A DNA stretch of 64,000 bases, taken from assembly GCA_015057325.1 (NCBI GenBank), contig SVEQ01000008.1, positions 91,406 through 155,405 on the forward strand, written 5' to 3'. Under the pieces are notes generated by a model, which was given only the letters and a program-made list of their open reading frames with translations, had not been told where the DNA came from and did no database searches. Source of the stretch: Lachnospiraceae bacterium. Its GTDB lineage: Bacteria; Bacillota; Clostridia; Lachnospirales; Lachnospiraceae. Positions 18,266-26,763 of the stretch are shown piece by piece (within the stretch, counting starts at the first letter, position 1; each line of letters starts with the position of its first letter). A program made the translations under genes and the position numbers.

Positions 18266-18294
18266 TTCACAATAATATTGGGGTATGCTATAAT
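18266..18294 (+). promoter_or_regulatory. Promoter of the MerR-methyltransferase gene
   Basis: TTCACA (18266-18271), 17 bp, TATAAT (18289-18294) with an extended -10 TGC directly in front. The spacer is the ordinary 17 bp rather than the 19-20 bp that MerR proteins classically act on, so this promoter may not be a MerR-distorted one. Confidence 0.7.
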
Positions 18295-18328
18295 ATCGTT
18301 AACTTTTCATTTAAGGATGGGACGGCCC

Positions 18329-19552
18329 ATGAAATCTAACGGATATTACACCTCCGGACAGTTCGCAAAAATGGCTCACATCACCATTCGAACAGTCCGC
18401 TATTACGACAAAGTTAATATATTAAAGCCTTCCTATGTGAGCGAGTCAGGCATAAGGTATTACACCGATGAGGACTTTGCGAAATTGCAGCAGATACTGT
18501 TGCTTAAGTACTTGGGGTTTTCTTTGGACGATATAAGAAACATGACAATTGGTGATTCTGATTACGGGCGTCTTAAGAACTCTCTTAACCTTCAGCTTAA
18601 GCTCGTTAAGGACCGTATTGAGCAAATGCAGCACGTAGCCTCAGCCATTGAAGAAACAACGGAAGCCATTGATACCGAGAAGGAAATCGACTGGACGCAG
18701 ATGCTTAACCTCATCCACCTTACAAACATGGAAAACACGCTTAAAACCCAGTATGAAAACTCAAGCAATATCTCGGCAAGAATCAATCTTCATACCTTGT
18801 ATTCAACTAACAAACTTGGCTGGTTTCCATGGGTTTACGAGCAGTGTCCGATTAAGGCAGGTGCTAAGATTCTTGAAATCGGTTGCGGAAGCGGTGCTTT
18901 GTGGAAGGAAAACTTTGACAAGCTTCCAAACGACATCAATATTTTTTTAAATGATATTTCTGAGGGAATGCTTCGAGATACGAGAAGAGAACTGACAAAG
19001 TATTCAGGCAGCGATAATGATGAGGAAGTCCTTCATGCGGACAATAACATTACCTTTGATTTTCATGCTTTTGATTGTTCCAATATTCCTTATGACGATG
19101 AAAGCTTTGATATAGTAATTGCTAACCATGTACTATTCTACTGTGACGATATTGACGAAGTATTGTCAGAGGTTAGAAGAGTTCTAAAGGGCGGGGGAAC
19201 ATTTATATGCAGTACATATGGTGCCGCTCACATGAAGGAAATAACCGAACTGGTTAATAAGTTTAACCGTTCCATAATTTTATCCGCAGATAAATTGTAC
19301 GAACGTTTCGGTCTAGATAACGGCATGTCGTTACTTGCTCCTTACTTTTCAAAAATAAAACGTAAAATATATGATGATGAATTGATTGTTGATGAAGCAG
19401 AACCGCTTATAGAATATATAATATCCTGTCACGGCAATCAGAATCAGTATCTTCTTGATCGTTACAAGGATTTCAGAAGTTTTGTAGAAAAGAAAACAAA
19501 AAAAGGGTTTCATATAACAAAATACGCAGGCATTTTCACCTGTACGAAATAA
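18329..19552 (+). CDS. MerR-type regulator fused to a SAM-dependent methyltransferase
   Basis: 407 aa from the ATG at 18329, with AAGGA 11 bases in front; a longer frame to 18218 would start upstream of the promoter and is rejected. Residues 1-70 form a MerR winged HTH (YTSGQFAKMAHITIRTVRYYD), followed by the dimerisation helix (to about 120). The C-terminal part, from about 170, is a class I methyltransferase: motif I ILEIGCGSGALW, an acidic end of strand 2 in FLNDISEGML, post-I HAFDCSNIPYDDESFDIVIANHVLFY and VRRVLKGGG. In such fusions the effector domain of a MerR protein is replaced by an enzyme-like domain, which may sense SAM or a substrate or act on a small molecule. The target is unknown. 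Confidence 0.9.
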   Translation: MKSNGYYTSGQFAKMAHITIRTVRYYDKVNILKPSYVSESGIRYYTDEDFAKLQQILLLKYLGFSLDDIRNMTIGDSDYGRLKNSLNLQLKLVKDRIEQMQHVASAIEETTEAIDTEKEIDWTQMLNLIHLTNMENTLKTQYENSSNISARINLHTLYSTNKLGWFPWVYEQCPIKAGAKILEIGCGSGALWKENFDKLPNDINIFLNDISEGMLRDTRRELTKYSGSDNDEEVLHADNNITFDFHAFDCSNIPYDDESFDIVIANHVLFYCDDIDEVLSEVRRVLKGGGTFICSTYGAAHMKEITELVNKFNRSIILSADKLYERFGLDNGMSLLAPYFSKIKRKIYDDELIVDEAEPLIEYIISCHGNQNQYLLDRYKDFRSFVEKKTKKGFHITKYAGIFTCTK

Positions 19553-19579
19553 AAGGTTCGGCAATCGCCGAACCTTTTT
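19551..19579. terminator. Bidirectional terminator between the MerR fusion and dnaB
   Basis: Arms AAAAGGTTCGGC/GCCGAACCTTTTT around AATC; T-runs on both strands serve the two convergent genes, and the dnaB stop codon lies at its edge. Confidence 0.9.
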
Positions 19580-20942
19580 AAGAAGCCTCGTGTTCCTGTT
19601 TCTTGGAAAGCTTATTAACAAACTTAGTGTATTTGCCAAGCCATACAAGTTCAACCGGTCCGGTAGAACCATTTCTCTGCTTAGCAACAATTATATCTGC
19701 AATATTTTGCCTTTTTGATTCTTCCTTGAGATAATAATCTTCTCTGTATATGAACATGATAACGTCCGCATCCTGCTCGATAGCTCCTGACTCACGTAGA
19801 TCCGACATAACCGGCTTGTGATCCTCACGACTATCCACCGCACGGTTAAGCTGTGAAAGAGCGATAACAGGAACGTCTAACTCTCTCGCCAATTTCTTAA
19901 GCGAACGGCTGATTGTGGAAATCTCCTGCTGTCTTGATTCACTCTTACCCGAACCATTCATAAGCTGTAAGTAATCTATAACAATAAGTCCAATATCTTT
20001 TGTCTGCTTAAGTTTTCTACACTTTGATCTAAGCTCGGATATCGATATACCCGGCGTATCATCTATATACATTGGCATCTCACCTACACGGAAGGTAGAT
20101 GTCATAATCTCGTCCCAATCTGAATCCTGCAACTGTCCTGTTCTAATAGACTGTGAATCAACCTGCGAATCCATTGCAATAAGACGTGTTGCAAGTTGCT
20201 CCTTACTCATCTCCAAAGAGAATATTGCACACGGCACTCCTGCTTTCATAGCTGCATACTGAGCAATATTAAGTGCAAAAGCTGTTTTACCCATTGCAGG
20301 TCTTGCCGCAATCAGAATTAGTTCAGAACCATGAAGTCCGGTAAGTTTATTATCAAGATCAACAAATCCTGTAGGAACTCCCGTAACCTTGCTTCCTCGC
20401 TTTGCCGATTCCTCAATCTTATCAAGAACTGAAAGTGCGATATCCTTCATACTCGTGAAAGAGTCTCCTGTATTTCTCTTCTGAGTAATGTCGAGCAAGT
20501 CCTTCTCGGAACTATCTAAAATATCATCAACCGCACTCTCTGCCGCATAACAGTCTGCCATAGTCTTTTCCGCGTACTTAATCATTTTTCTAAGCACTGC
20601 TTTGTCCTGAACAATCTTGGCATACTCGCCAACATGACTTGCAAACTGAACGGCATCCATCACTTCACCTATATAACTCATGCCACTTACAGATTCCGGC
20701 GCGCCCATTTCCTTCAGCTTATTGCTTACTATCGCAAGGTCTATCGGCTTGCCCTCATTGTATAACGCAACTATTGCCTCAAACAACAAACCGTACTGAC
20801 TGTAGTAGAAATCATCCTTAGTAAGCAAGTCCATCGCCTCAACAACGGCACTTCTGTCCATCAGCATCGAGCCTATAACCGCCTGCTCCATTTTCAAATT
20901 GTTTGGCAGTACTCTTTTATTTAAAACTGCTGATTCATCCAT
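19578..20942 (-). CDS. dnaB: Replicative DNA helicase DnaB
   Basis: 454 aa, usual length. An N-terminal DnaB domain (KMEQAVIGSMLMD) is followed by a RecA-like hexamer domain with Walker A in AARPAMGKTAF, Walker B LIVIDYLQLM and VPVIALSQLNRAVDSRE plus the arginine-finger region RESGAIEQDADVIMFIYRED. It unwinds the fork during chromosome replication. It is the last gene of gdpP-rplI-dnaB, an order also known from Bacillus (yybT-rplI-dnaC), and lies 19 bp after rplI. Confidence 0.97.
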   Translation of the reverse strand: MDESAVLNKRVLPNNLKMEQAVIGSMLMDRSAVVEAMDLLTKDDFYYSQYGLLFEAIVALYNEGKPIDLAIVSNKLKEMGAPESVSGMSYIGEVMDAVQFASHVGEYAKIVQDKAVLRKMIKYAEKTMADCYAAESAVDDILDSSEKDLLDITQKRNTGDSFTSMKDIALSVLDKIEESAKRGSKVTGVPTGFVDLDNKLTGLHGSELILIAARPAMGKTAFALNIAQYAAMKAGVPCAIFSLEMSKEQLATRLIAMDSQVDSQSIRTGQLQDSDWDEIMTSTFRVGEMPMYIDDTPGISISELRSKCRKLKQTKDIGLIVIDYLQLMNGSGKSESRQQEISTISRSLKKLARELDVPVIALSQLNRAVDSREDHKPVMSDLRESGAIEQDADVIMFIYREDYYLKEESKRQNIADIIVAKQRNGSTGPVELVWLGKYTKFVNKLSKKQEHEAS

Positions 20943-20961
20943 CTGTTACACCAAATCCTTT

Positions 20962-21411
20962 TTATTCCTTACCCTCAACAATAACCTTAAGCGCAGCTGT
21001 TACCTGTGTGTGAAGTTTGATTTTGACATCATACTCTCCCGCTGCCTTAATAGCATCTTTTAACAATACTTTCTTCTTATCAATATCAAGATCAAGCTGC
21101 TTCTTAACTTCTTCAGCAATCTCCTTTGAAGACACTGAACCGAAGCTCTTGCCGCCTGCACCCACCTTGATAGGAACAGTGATTTTAGATGCCTCTATCT
21201 TCTTGCCAAGCTCACGTGCTGCCTCGAGATTCTCTGCAGCAATCTTGTCATCATTAGCCTTCTTAAGCTTTAAGTCGTTACGGTTCTTATTGGTTGCCTC
21301 AACCGCCTGCTTTTTCTTAAGTAACACATTTCTTCCGTATCCGTCATTAACTGTGACGATTTCACCCTTCTTACCGACGTTTTTCACATCTTCCAATAAA
21401 ATAACTTCCAT
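20962..21411 (-). CDS. rplI: 50S ribosomal protein L9
   Basis: 149 aa, the standard size. The N-terminal rRNA-binding domain has the signature [16 protein letters not shown], followed by the long connecting helix rich in Lys/Glu/Ala and the C-terminal domain ([23 protein letters not shown]). AAAGGAG precedes the ATG. It is located between gdpP and dnaB. Confidence 0.98.
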   Translation of the reverse strand: MEVILLEDVKNVGKKGEIVTVNDGYGRNVLLKKKQAVEATNKNRNDLKLKKANDDKIAAENLEAARELGKKIEASKITVPIKVGAGGKSFGSVSSKEIAEEVKKQLDLDIDKKKVLLKDAIKAAGEYDVKIKLHTQVTAALKVIVEGKE

Positions 21412-21439
21412 AATTCTGTCTCCTTTCCGACGTAGTCAA

Positions 21440-23521
21440 TCAGAAATCTCCTTCATCCCACATTTTCTTAAGAACATCCTTGAGCTGAAGAACCGCTTCC
21501 TCAATAGTTGCATTTTCTATCTGTGCACCGGCAACCGTACCATGACCGCCACCGCCAAATTGCTCCATAATTACCTGAACATTAACATCGTCTATCGAAC
21601 GGGCACTTATATAAACAAGATTATCAATCTTAGTAAGTACAAATGATGCCCTGACGTTTTCAACATCCAAAAGCTCATTAGCAACCTTCGCTGCAAGGAC
21701 GTTAGGACTGTCCATTCCATCCTCAACCGGAACATCGGATATAGCAAAGCAATCCATGAATATTTCCGCACGCCCGACACCTTGTGATAAATACTTGTAA
21801 CTTTCCATATCCACTCTGTACGCCTTACGAACACGTATCATATCCGCACCGCATTTTCTAAGGAAGGAAGCTGCCTCAAAGGTACGCACACCTGTCTTAA
21901 CCACAAAGTTGTTGGTATCAACAAGCATACCTGCATACATCGCATCCGCCTCCGCAGGACGTAGTTTTGGCTTATCCATACTGTACTGAAGAATCTCTGC
22001 AATCATCTCACATGCCGAAGAAGCATACGGCTCGATATATGACAAAATCGCATGCTCAACAATCTCATTTCCCTGTCTGTGATGATCGATTACAACAATA
22101 TTCTTCGTGTGTGCAAGAAGTTCCTCGCACTCCGTGTAACTTGGTCTGTTTACGTCAACGACTATAACAACCGTATTGGCATCGACCGCACCAAGCGCCT
22201 GCTCACTGCTGTAAAACATATCGTCAGGATAAACGCTGCTTCCCATGAAATTGTTCATCGCAGGTCTTATCGAACTTGTAATCTCATTGATTACAATGTG
22301 TGCTTTCTTCTCCATCATTATAGCCAGACGATATATACCTATAGCCGAACCGAGACAATCGATATCCGGCTTCTTGTGACCCATGATAATAACCTGATCC
22401 TTGTTAGCCAAGAGCTCCTTAAGCGCATGCGCTTTAACTCGCGCCTTAACTCGCGTATTCTTCTCGGCAGACTGAGTCTTGCCTCCGTAGTAGATAATCT
22501 TCTCGCCTTTTTTAACTACGGCCTGATCTCCGCCTCGTCCAAGAGCTAAATCCATTGCCATATGAGAATATTCATACGCAACTGTGTAATCGTCATCTTC
22601 CGTATCAACACCTACCGCGATACTTAATGTAACCGGTGTCTCATTACCGATATTGATACTTCTTACTTCCTCCAACAAACTGAACTTGCTCTCCTGCAAA
22701 AGTTCTAACTGCTGCTGCTGAAGAACAAAAATGTATTTATCCTTCTCAAGTTTCTTGATAATCGCATTGGCAGACTGCATATATTTTGTAATCTTTCTGT
22801 CAATCAAAGCAACCAGCAGAGCACGTCTTACTTCCTCTGTGGATTCCATTGCCTCTTCATAGTTATCAATATATATCTGTCCTGCAACAAGCTTGATTCT
22901 TTCCTTGTCCTCTAACGCTTTGTTAAGTGCAGTCTCGTCATAGAAATAAATTGTATATAAAACTTCATCATCAGAAACATCTCCTGCCAAGTCTTCTCCC
23001 AAAAACTCATTGACGGAAACCTTTCTTATATCAACCTTATAACTCTTATTCTCTTGATAAATGTGGACAACACGCTTACCGTTATCCTCCGGATCCATTT
23101 TGAAAAGTTCCAAAGTGATGTCGGTAAATATATTTTGAATATGTTTACGCATATGCTGTGCATCACTCTTAACCGCTCTATAAAAGGCCTTATTGCACCA
23201 AAGTACTCGACCGTTCGCATTGACGAGTGCATAGGGAATCGCCAATTTCTTAATGAGCTCATTCTGAATCGAGCCGTTAGAAAATGAATAGGTCATCAAC
23301 TTTGTCATCATTTCCGGTCGTACTCTGTAATACACAAAAAGAGCCAGTAACAAATATATAACCAATGCTACTGATAAAAACAAACCGGCTTTCTTATCTA
23401 CCATATAAATGCACACATTTACAACGATTAGTAATAAAAGCAAACCGAAAGGTATTCTAAGATACTTTTCCATACTCTTTTCTAACATTGTGCGATGTTT
23501 TTTGTTTATGTTCTTACCCAT
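21440..23521 (-). CDS. gdpP: Cyclic-di-AMP phosphodiesterase GdpP
   Basis: 693 aa. Two membrane helices (about 20-70), a PAS-like domain (about 80-190), a degenerate GGDEF domain (about 200-340), then DHH (about 365-520) and DHHA1 (about 590-690) domains. Metal-binding motifs are intact: GHKKPDIDCLGSAIG and D479-H480-H481 in VVIDHHRQ; the C-terminus has FGGGGHGTVAG. The enzyme cleaves c-di-AMP to pApA and so affects wall stress, potassium balance and beta-lactam tolerance. AGGAG lies ahead of the ATG, and an extended -10 promoter lies at 23564-23592. It is the first gene of the run with rplI and dnaB. Confidence 0.95.
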   Translation of the reverse strand: MGKNINKKHRTMLEKSMEKYLRIPFGLLLLLIVVNVCIYMVDKKAGLFLSVALVIYLLLALFVYYRVRPEMMTKLMTYSFSNGSIQNELIKKLAIPYALVNANGRVLWCNKAFYRAVKSDAQHMRKHIQNIFTDITLELFKMDPEDNGKRVVHIYQENKSYKVDIRKVSVNEFLGEDLAGDVSDDEVLYTIYFYDETALNKALEDKERIKLVAGQIYIDNYEEAMESTEEVRRALLVALIDRKITKYMQSANAIIKKLEKDKYIFVLQQQQLELLQESKFSLLEEVRSINIGNETPVTLSIAVGVDTEDDDYTVAYEYSHMAMDLALGRGGDQAVVKKGEKIIYYGGKTQSAEKNTRVKARVKAHALKELLANKDQVIIMGHKKPDIDCLGSAIGIYRLAIMMEKKAHIVINEITSSIRPAMNNFMGSSVYPDDMFYSSEQALGAVDANTVVIVVDVNRPSYTECEELLAHTKNIVVIDHHRQGNEIVEHAILSYIEPYASSACEMIAEILQYSMDKPKLRPAEADAMYAGMLVDTNNFVVKTGVRTFEAASFLRKCGADMIRVRKAYRVDMESYKYLSQGVGRAEIFMDCFAISDVPVEDGMDSPNVLAAKVANELLDVENVRASFVLTKIDNLVYISARSIDDVNVQVIMEQFGGGGHGTVAGAQIENATIEEAVLQLKDVLKKMWDEGDF

Positions 23522-23563
23522 GTGTAATCTCCTATAATCGGTCTTATGTCCATAGATGACAGA

Positions 23564-23592
23564 ATTATAACATTTTTACGAAACTACCACAA
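23564..23592 (-). promoter_or_regulatory. Promoter of gdpP-rplI-dnaB
   Basis: Minus strand: TTGTGG (23587-23592), 17 bp, TATAAT (23564-23569) with extended -10 TGT. The -35 lies inside the hairpin at 23581-23615. Confidence 0.7.
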
Positions 23593-23615
23593 CATGACAT
23601 GTAGTGGTAGTTTTT
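23581..23615. terminator. Hairpin at the end of the ddl-murI operon
   Basis: Arms AACTACCAC/GTGGTAGTT with inner ACAT/ATGT pairs. The T-run is better on the plus strand (TTTTT) than on the minus strand (TTTCGT), where it would end the methyltransferase transcript; it overlaps the gdpP promoter. Confidence 0.55.
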
Positions 23616-23642
23616 CCTAATACCCCAATATTTAGAATGTAC

Positions 23643-24323
23643 TTAAGTCTCTGCGTATATATCGAAAAATTCGGGCTCGGGCGGATTGCCATACCTGTAT
23701 ATAACCACCTTCTCATCCCAATCCATCTCGTAGGACGGAAGTTTAACTATATCATGAAGTTCAAACTTCTGATACTTCATATGTTTCTTATACTCTTCCT
23801 TCGGATAGTACATCATAACATATACCCGTCTTGGGTGCTCCGCAACGCTTTTTTTGATATTCTCAATTACTTCCTTGAAAATGTTAATCTCAAAAGGATT
23901 AAAAAAGTAAAAAATGGTATCTTCAGGGCACACTTCATATTCCTCGGCTTTGCCGTTAATTATATCAATCATTTCCGCACTGTCGCGAAATCTTGTGTTG
24001 TAGTATGCACGATTATCAAGAGCAAGTTCATATAACTCCTCATCAACCTCAATACCGCACACATCACAACAAAACCGCTGATTAACATAGAAAAGCACGC
24101 GTCCTTTTCCACAGCCGAAATCCACGAGTCTGTCATGCTTTGTTATGATTTTCTCCATGCCGTCAAACGCACAAATGAGCCCCGTATAGCTTGTGGGCTC
24201 ATATCTGTAGTAATCATCATTATATCTGTTGTTATAAACGATTTCCGTACTTTCTATTCCCAGAAAATCCTCGTACTTATCGTTTTCAAAAAACCTGGGA
24301 TTCTGTCCCTTTTTCCTTTTCAT
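23643..24323 (-). CDS. SAM-dependent methyltransferase
   Basis: 226 aa from the ATG at 24323, chosen because GAAGGGA lies in front; the longer frame to 24404 would overlap the DUF1934 gene by 68 bp. The core has motif I DRLVDFGCGKGRVLFYV, an acidic residue ending strand 2 (VCGIEVDEELYELA) and DTIFYFFNPFEINIF after strand 4, the pattern of a class I methyltransferase. The substrate is unknown. It is the last gene of ddl-murI-DUF1934, 13 bp after DUF1934, so it may modify a product of wall or nucleotide metabolism; that is inference only. Confidence 0.85.
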   Translation of the reverse strand: MKRKKGQNPRFFENDKYEDFLGIESTEIVYNNRYNDDYYRYEPTSYTGLICAFDGMEKIITKHDRLVDFGCGKGRVLFYVNQRFCCDVCGIEVDEELYELALDNRAYYNTRFRDSAEMIDIINGKAEEYEVCPEDTIFYFFNPFEINIFKEVIENIKKSVAEHPRRVYVMMYYPKEEYKKHMKYQKFELHDIVKLPSYEMDWDEKVVIYRYGNPPEPEFFDIYAET

Positions 24324-24336
24324 AAATGTATTCCCT

Positions 24337-24753
24337 TCATCTTGGCTGAACCTTAAAGTCAACCTCGCACTCCGAAATATATTCGCCATTGATATGCAAA
24401 TCATACCTTACAACAGCATTTATCAAATCCTTAGTATTTGAAATGACTAGTTTCTTCGTAATGACATGCATTTGTACTGCCATCGCACCTGTCTCGTAAA
24501 GACTTTCTGATTGTTTATCCTGTATAAATGTTAATTCTGACGAAACTGCACCGTTCTTGACCATCTGAAAATAACCGTCAAAAAACTTCACACGATTTTT
24601 GATAATCGGCTCATTTTCATCCGGCTGCTCTTCGTAAAGAACATAATGTTTTCCGTTTTTCTCATAATAAGTTCCCGTTGTAACCAGTTCTATCGGCTCA
24701 TCCGCCACATCAAACTGTCTTCCGGTAACCGTAACCAAAACGTCCTTGGTCAT
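24337..24753 (-). CDS. DUF1934 (YwiB-like) protein
   Basis: 138 aa. A small all-beta protein without signal peptide or membrane segment, beginning MTKDVLVTVTGRQ and containing YYEKNGKHYVLYEE, matching the DUF1934 beta-barrel family (YwiB in Bacillus). The biochemical role is not established. AGGAAGG precedes the ATG. It lies between murI (21 bp upstream) and the methyltransferase. Confidence 0.8.
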   Translation of the reverse strand: MTKDVLVTVTGRQFDVADEPIELVTTGTYYEKNGKHYVLYEEQPDENEPIIKNRVKFFDGYFQMVKNGAVSSELTFIQDKQSESLYETGAMAVQMHVITKKLVISNTKDLINAVVRYDLHINGEYISECEVDFKVQPR

Positions 24754-24774
24754 AACCGTTTCCTTCCTGTCAAA

Positions 24775-25578
24775 CTAAAAACTTTCGATATCTATAACCT
24801 GCGTATCTCCCACATGAACCGGAAGCACGCTGTCCGCAAAGGACATAAAACTCTCAACACCGTCACTAACGTAATATTCATACGACGGCTTTGTACCCAA
24901 CTTATTAAGCATTCCCTCTTTTGTAAGTAATTCCTTCAAGTCCTTAGCCGTCTCAAAAGCAGGATTAACCAGTTGCACTCCATCGCCCATAAATCGCTTA
25001 ATTGCATTACGAATGAGCGGATAGTGCGTACAGCCAAGCACGAGCACATCGACGTTGTACTCCTTCATTTCCTGAAGATAACGGCCTACAATATCGTCAG
25101 TAACCCTGTCCTCAATAAGACCTTCCTCAACAAGCGGCACAAAGAGCGGACACGCTTTGCTTACAACCGTAACATCCGAATTGAGTTCTCTTATATAATC
25201 ATTGTAAATGCCTGACTTGACGGTACTTGCTGTTCCGATGACTCCGACATTGCCGGTCTTGGTAGTTTCCACTGCCATCTTTGCACCCGGCTTAACCACG
25301 CCGATTATCGGAATATCTATCTCTTTTGCAATATCATCAAGAGCTAGGGCACTTGCCGTATTACACGCAACAACAATCGCCTTAACCTTCTTGGTTTGAA
25401 GAAATCTTACTATCTGTTTGCTGTATTTTAAAACTGTTTTCTTGGATTTGGAACCGTAGGGCACTCTTGCTGTATCTCCGAAATACACAAGGTTCTCTCC
25501 CGGAAGCTGTCGCATTATTTCTCTGGCTACCGTAAGTCCGCCCACACCGGAATCAAAAACACCTATTGGATTATTCAT
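24775..25578 (-). CDS. murI: Glutamate racemase
   Basis: 267 aa from the ATG at 25578, which has TTAGGAGG in front; the in-frame upstream extension overlaps ddl and is rejected. FDSGVGGLTV opens the protein; the two catalytic cysteines are C72 in VACNTASA and C183 in LGCTHYPLI. It converts L- to D-glutamate for peptidoglycan stem peptides. It follows ddl by 25 bp, so two precursors (D-Ala-D-Ala and D-Glu) are made from one operon. Confidence 0.97.
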   Translation of the reverse strand: MNNPIGVFDSGVGGLTVAREIMRQLPGENLVYFGDTARVPYGSKSKKTVLKYSKQIVRFLQTKKVKAIVVACNTASALALDDIAKEIDIPIIGVVKPGAKMAVETTKTGNVGVIGTASTVKSGIYNDYIRELNSDVTVVSKACPLFVPLVEEGLIEDRVTDDIVGRYLQEMKEYNVDVLVLGCTHYPLIRNAIKRFMGDGVQLVNPAFETAKDLKELLTKEGMLNKLGTKPSYEYYVSDGVESFMSFADSVLPVHVGDTQVIDIESF

Positions 25579-25603
25579 ATTTCCTCCTAAGGTAAAACGC
25601 CTT

Positions 25604-26689
25604 TTAATATCTTCTTTCAAATGCAAGTTGAATCTGCTTCTCTACCTGCTCTTCAATTGACAATCCGGTCTCTTTAAAAAGCATTGGATACATACTTATT
25701 GAAGTAAATCCCGGCAAAGTATTAATCTCGTTAAATATAACGGTATTGGTTTCCTTCTCTAAGAAGAAATCAACTCTTGCAAGTCCGTATCCGTCAACTG
25801 CAGCAAATATTGCTTTTGCAGCATTTCTTATCTCTTCTGTCTTTCCTTCAGGAAGTTCAGGTGAGATTACCGTCTTGCTCTCCGCATTGGTATATTTTGC
25901 GTCAAAATCATAAAATTCAGCCGCAGCTAAAATCTCGCCGACACCCGATGCTTCAACATTAACCGCATTTCCAAGTACCGCACACTCTATCTCTCTTCCG
26001 ATAACATTTCTTTCCACAAGAATCTTTGTATCGTGAGCTGCTGCAACCTTAAGTCCTTCTATAAGCTCCTCTTTGTTATGAGCCTTTGAAACTCCCTTTG
26101 AAGAACCTGCCTTGCTAGGCTTGATAAACATTGGATATTCAAGCTTTGCCTCAACTCTCGCAACAAGATCCTCCATTGTAGGGTTACCACCCTTTTCGGC
26201 CCCCTCAACTTCCTGTGCTCTTACAAGCACGTATTCTGCCTGATTAATTCCCAAATCATCTACGATAATCTTTGTATATACCTTATCCATACCTGCTGCC
26301 GATGCAAGTACACCGCAACCCACATACGGAATCTTGGCAAGTTCAAATAATCCCTGAATAGTACCATCCTCACCGTACATACCGTGAAGTACCGGGAATA
26401 TTACATCTATACGCTTAGTCGTAACGCCCTGCTTGGAAGTAATGATTATTTCCTTCTTGGTTGCATCCGGCGAAATAACCGCTGATGTAGTCGACTGCGT
26501 CCATGTACCATTTTCAATATCGAAAAGAGAATCTACCTTGAGCCACTGACCCTCCTTCGTGATACCGATATATACAATGTCGTATTTATCCTTGTTGATT
26601 GCTTTTGCTATTGTCTGTACTGAAATACATGATATATCATGCTCTGAAGACTGTCCTCCGAAGATGACAGCAATTGTCTGCTTACTCAT
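25604..26689 (-). CDS. ddl: D-alanine--D-alanine ligase
   Basis: 361 aa from the ATG at 26689 (CGGAGGA in front). The family signatures are present: FGGQSSEHDIS at the N-terminus, FPVLHGMYGEDGTIQGL, ATP-grasp segments MFIKPSKAGSSKGVSKA and ARVDFFLE, and FNEINTLPGFTSISMYP at the C-terminus. Y rather than F in the active-site loop cannot be judged by eye for vancomycin phenotype. It joins two D-alanines in the cytoplasm. It is the first gene of the operon, with an extended -10 element at 26725-26733. Confidence 0.96.
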   Translation of the reverse strand: MSKQTIAVIFGGQSSEHDISCISVQTIAKAINKDKYDIVYIGITKEGQWLKVDSLFDIENGTWTQSTTSAVISPDATKKEIIITSKQGVTTKRIDVIFPVLHGMYGEDGTIQGLFELAKIPYVGCGVLASAAGMDKVYTKIIVDDLGINQAEYVLVRAQEVEGAEKGGNPTMEDLVARVEAKLEYPMFIKPSKAGSSKGVSKAHNKEELIEGLKVAAAHDTKILVERNVIGREIECAVLGNAVNVEASGVGEILAAAEFYDFDAKYTNAESKTVISPELPEGKTEEIRNAAKAIFAAVDGYGLARVDFFLEKETNTVIFNEINTLPGFTSISMYPMLFKETGLSIEEQVEKQIQLAFERRY

Positions 26690-26724
26690 GAATTGTTCCT
26701 CCGAATATGCCATTAATAGATACC

Positions 26725-26733
26725 ATTATAGCA
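26725..26733 (-). promoter_or_regulatory. Extended -10 promoter of the ddl operon
   Basis: TGCTATAAT on the minus strand, about 30 bp ahead of the ddl start. The -35 region is poor (TGGCAT at 17 bp), as expected where the TG extension compensates. Confidence 0.5.
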
Positions 26734-26763
26734 CTATCTTATTTTTCATGCCACAAAATATAA

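Noticed and set aside
18218..18328. Longer start for the MerR fusion protein
   Set aside because: This extension begins upstream of the promoter elements at 18266-18294 and lacks a ribosome site; the MerR fold begins after 18329.
21017..21646. Plus-strand frame of 209 codons opposite rplI and gdpP
   Set aside because: It is the complement of two well-conserved genes; it is rich in Ser/Leu/Phe as expected from complementing Lys/Glu-rich coding and has no ribosome site.
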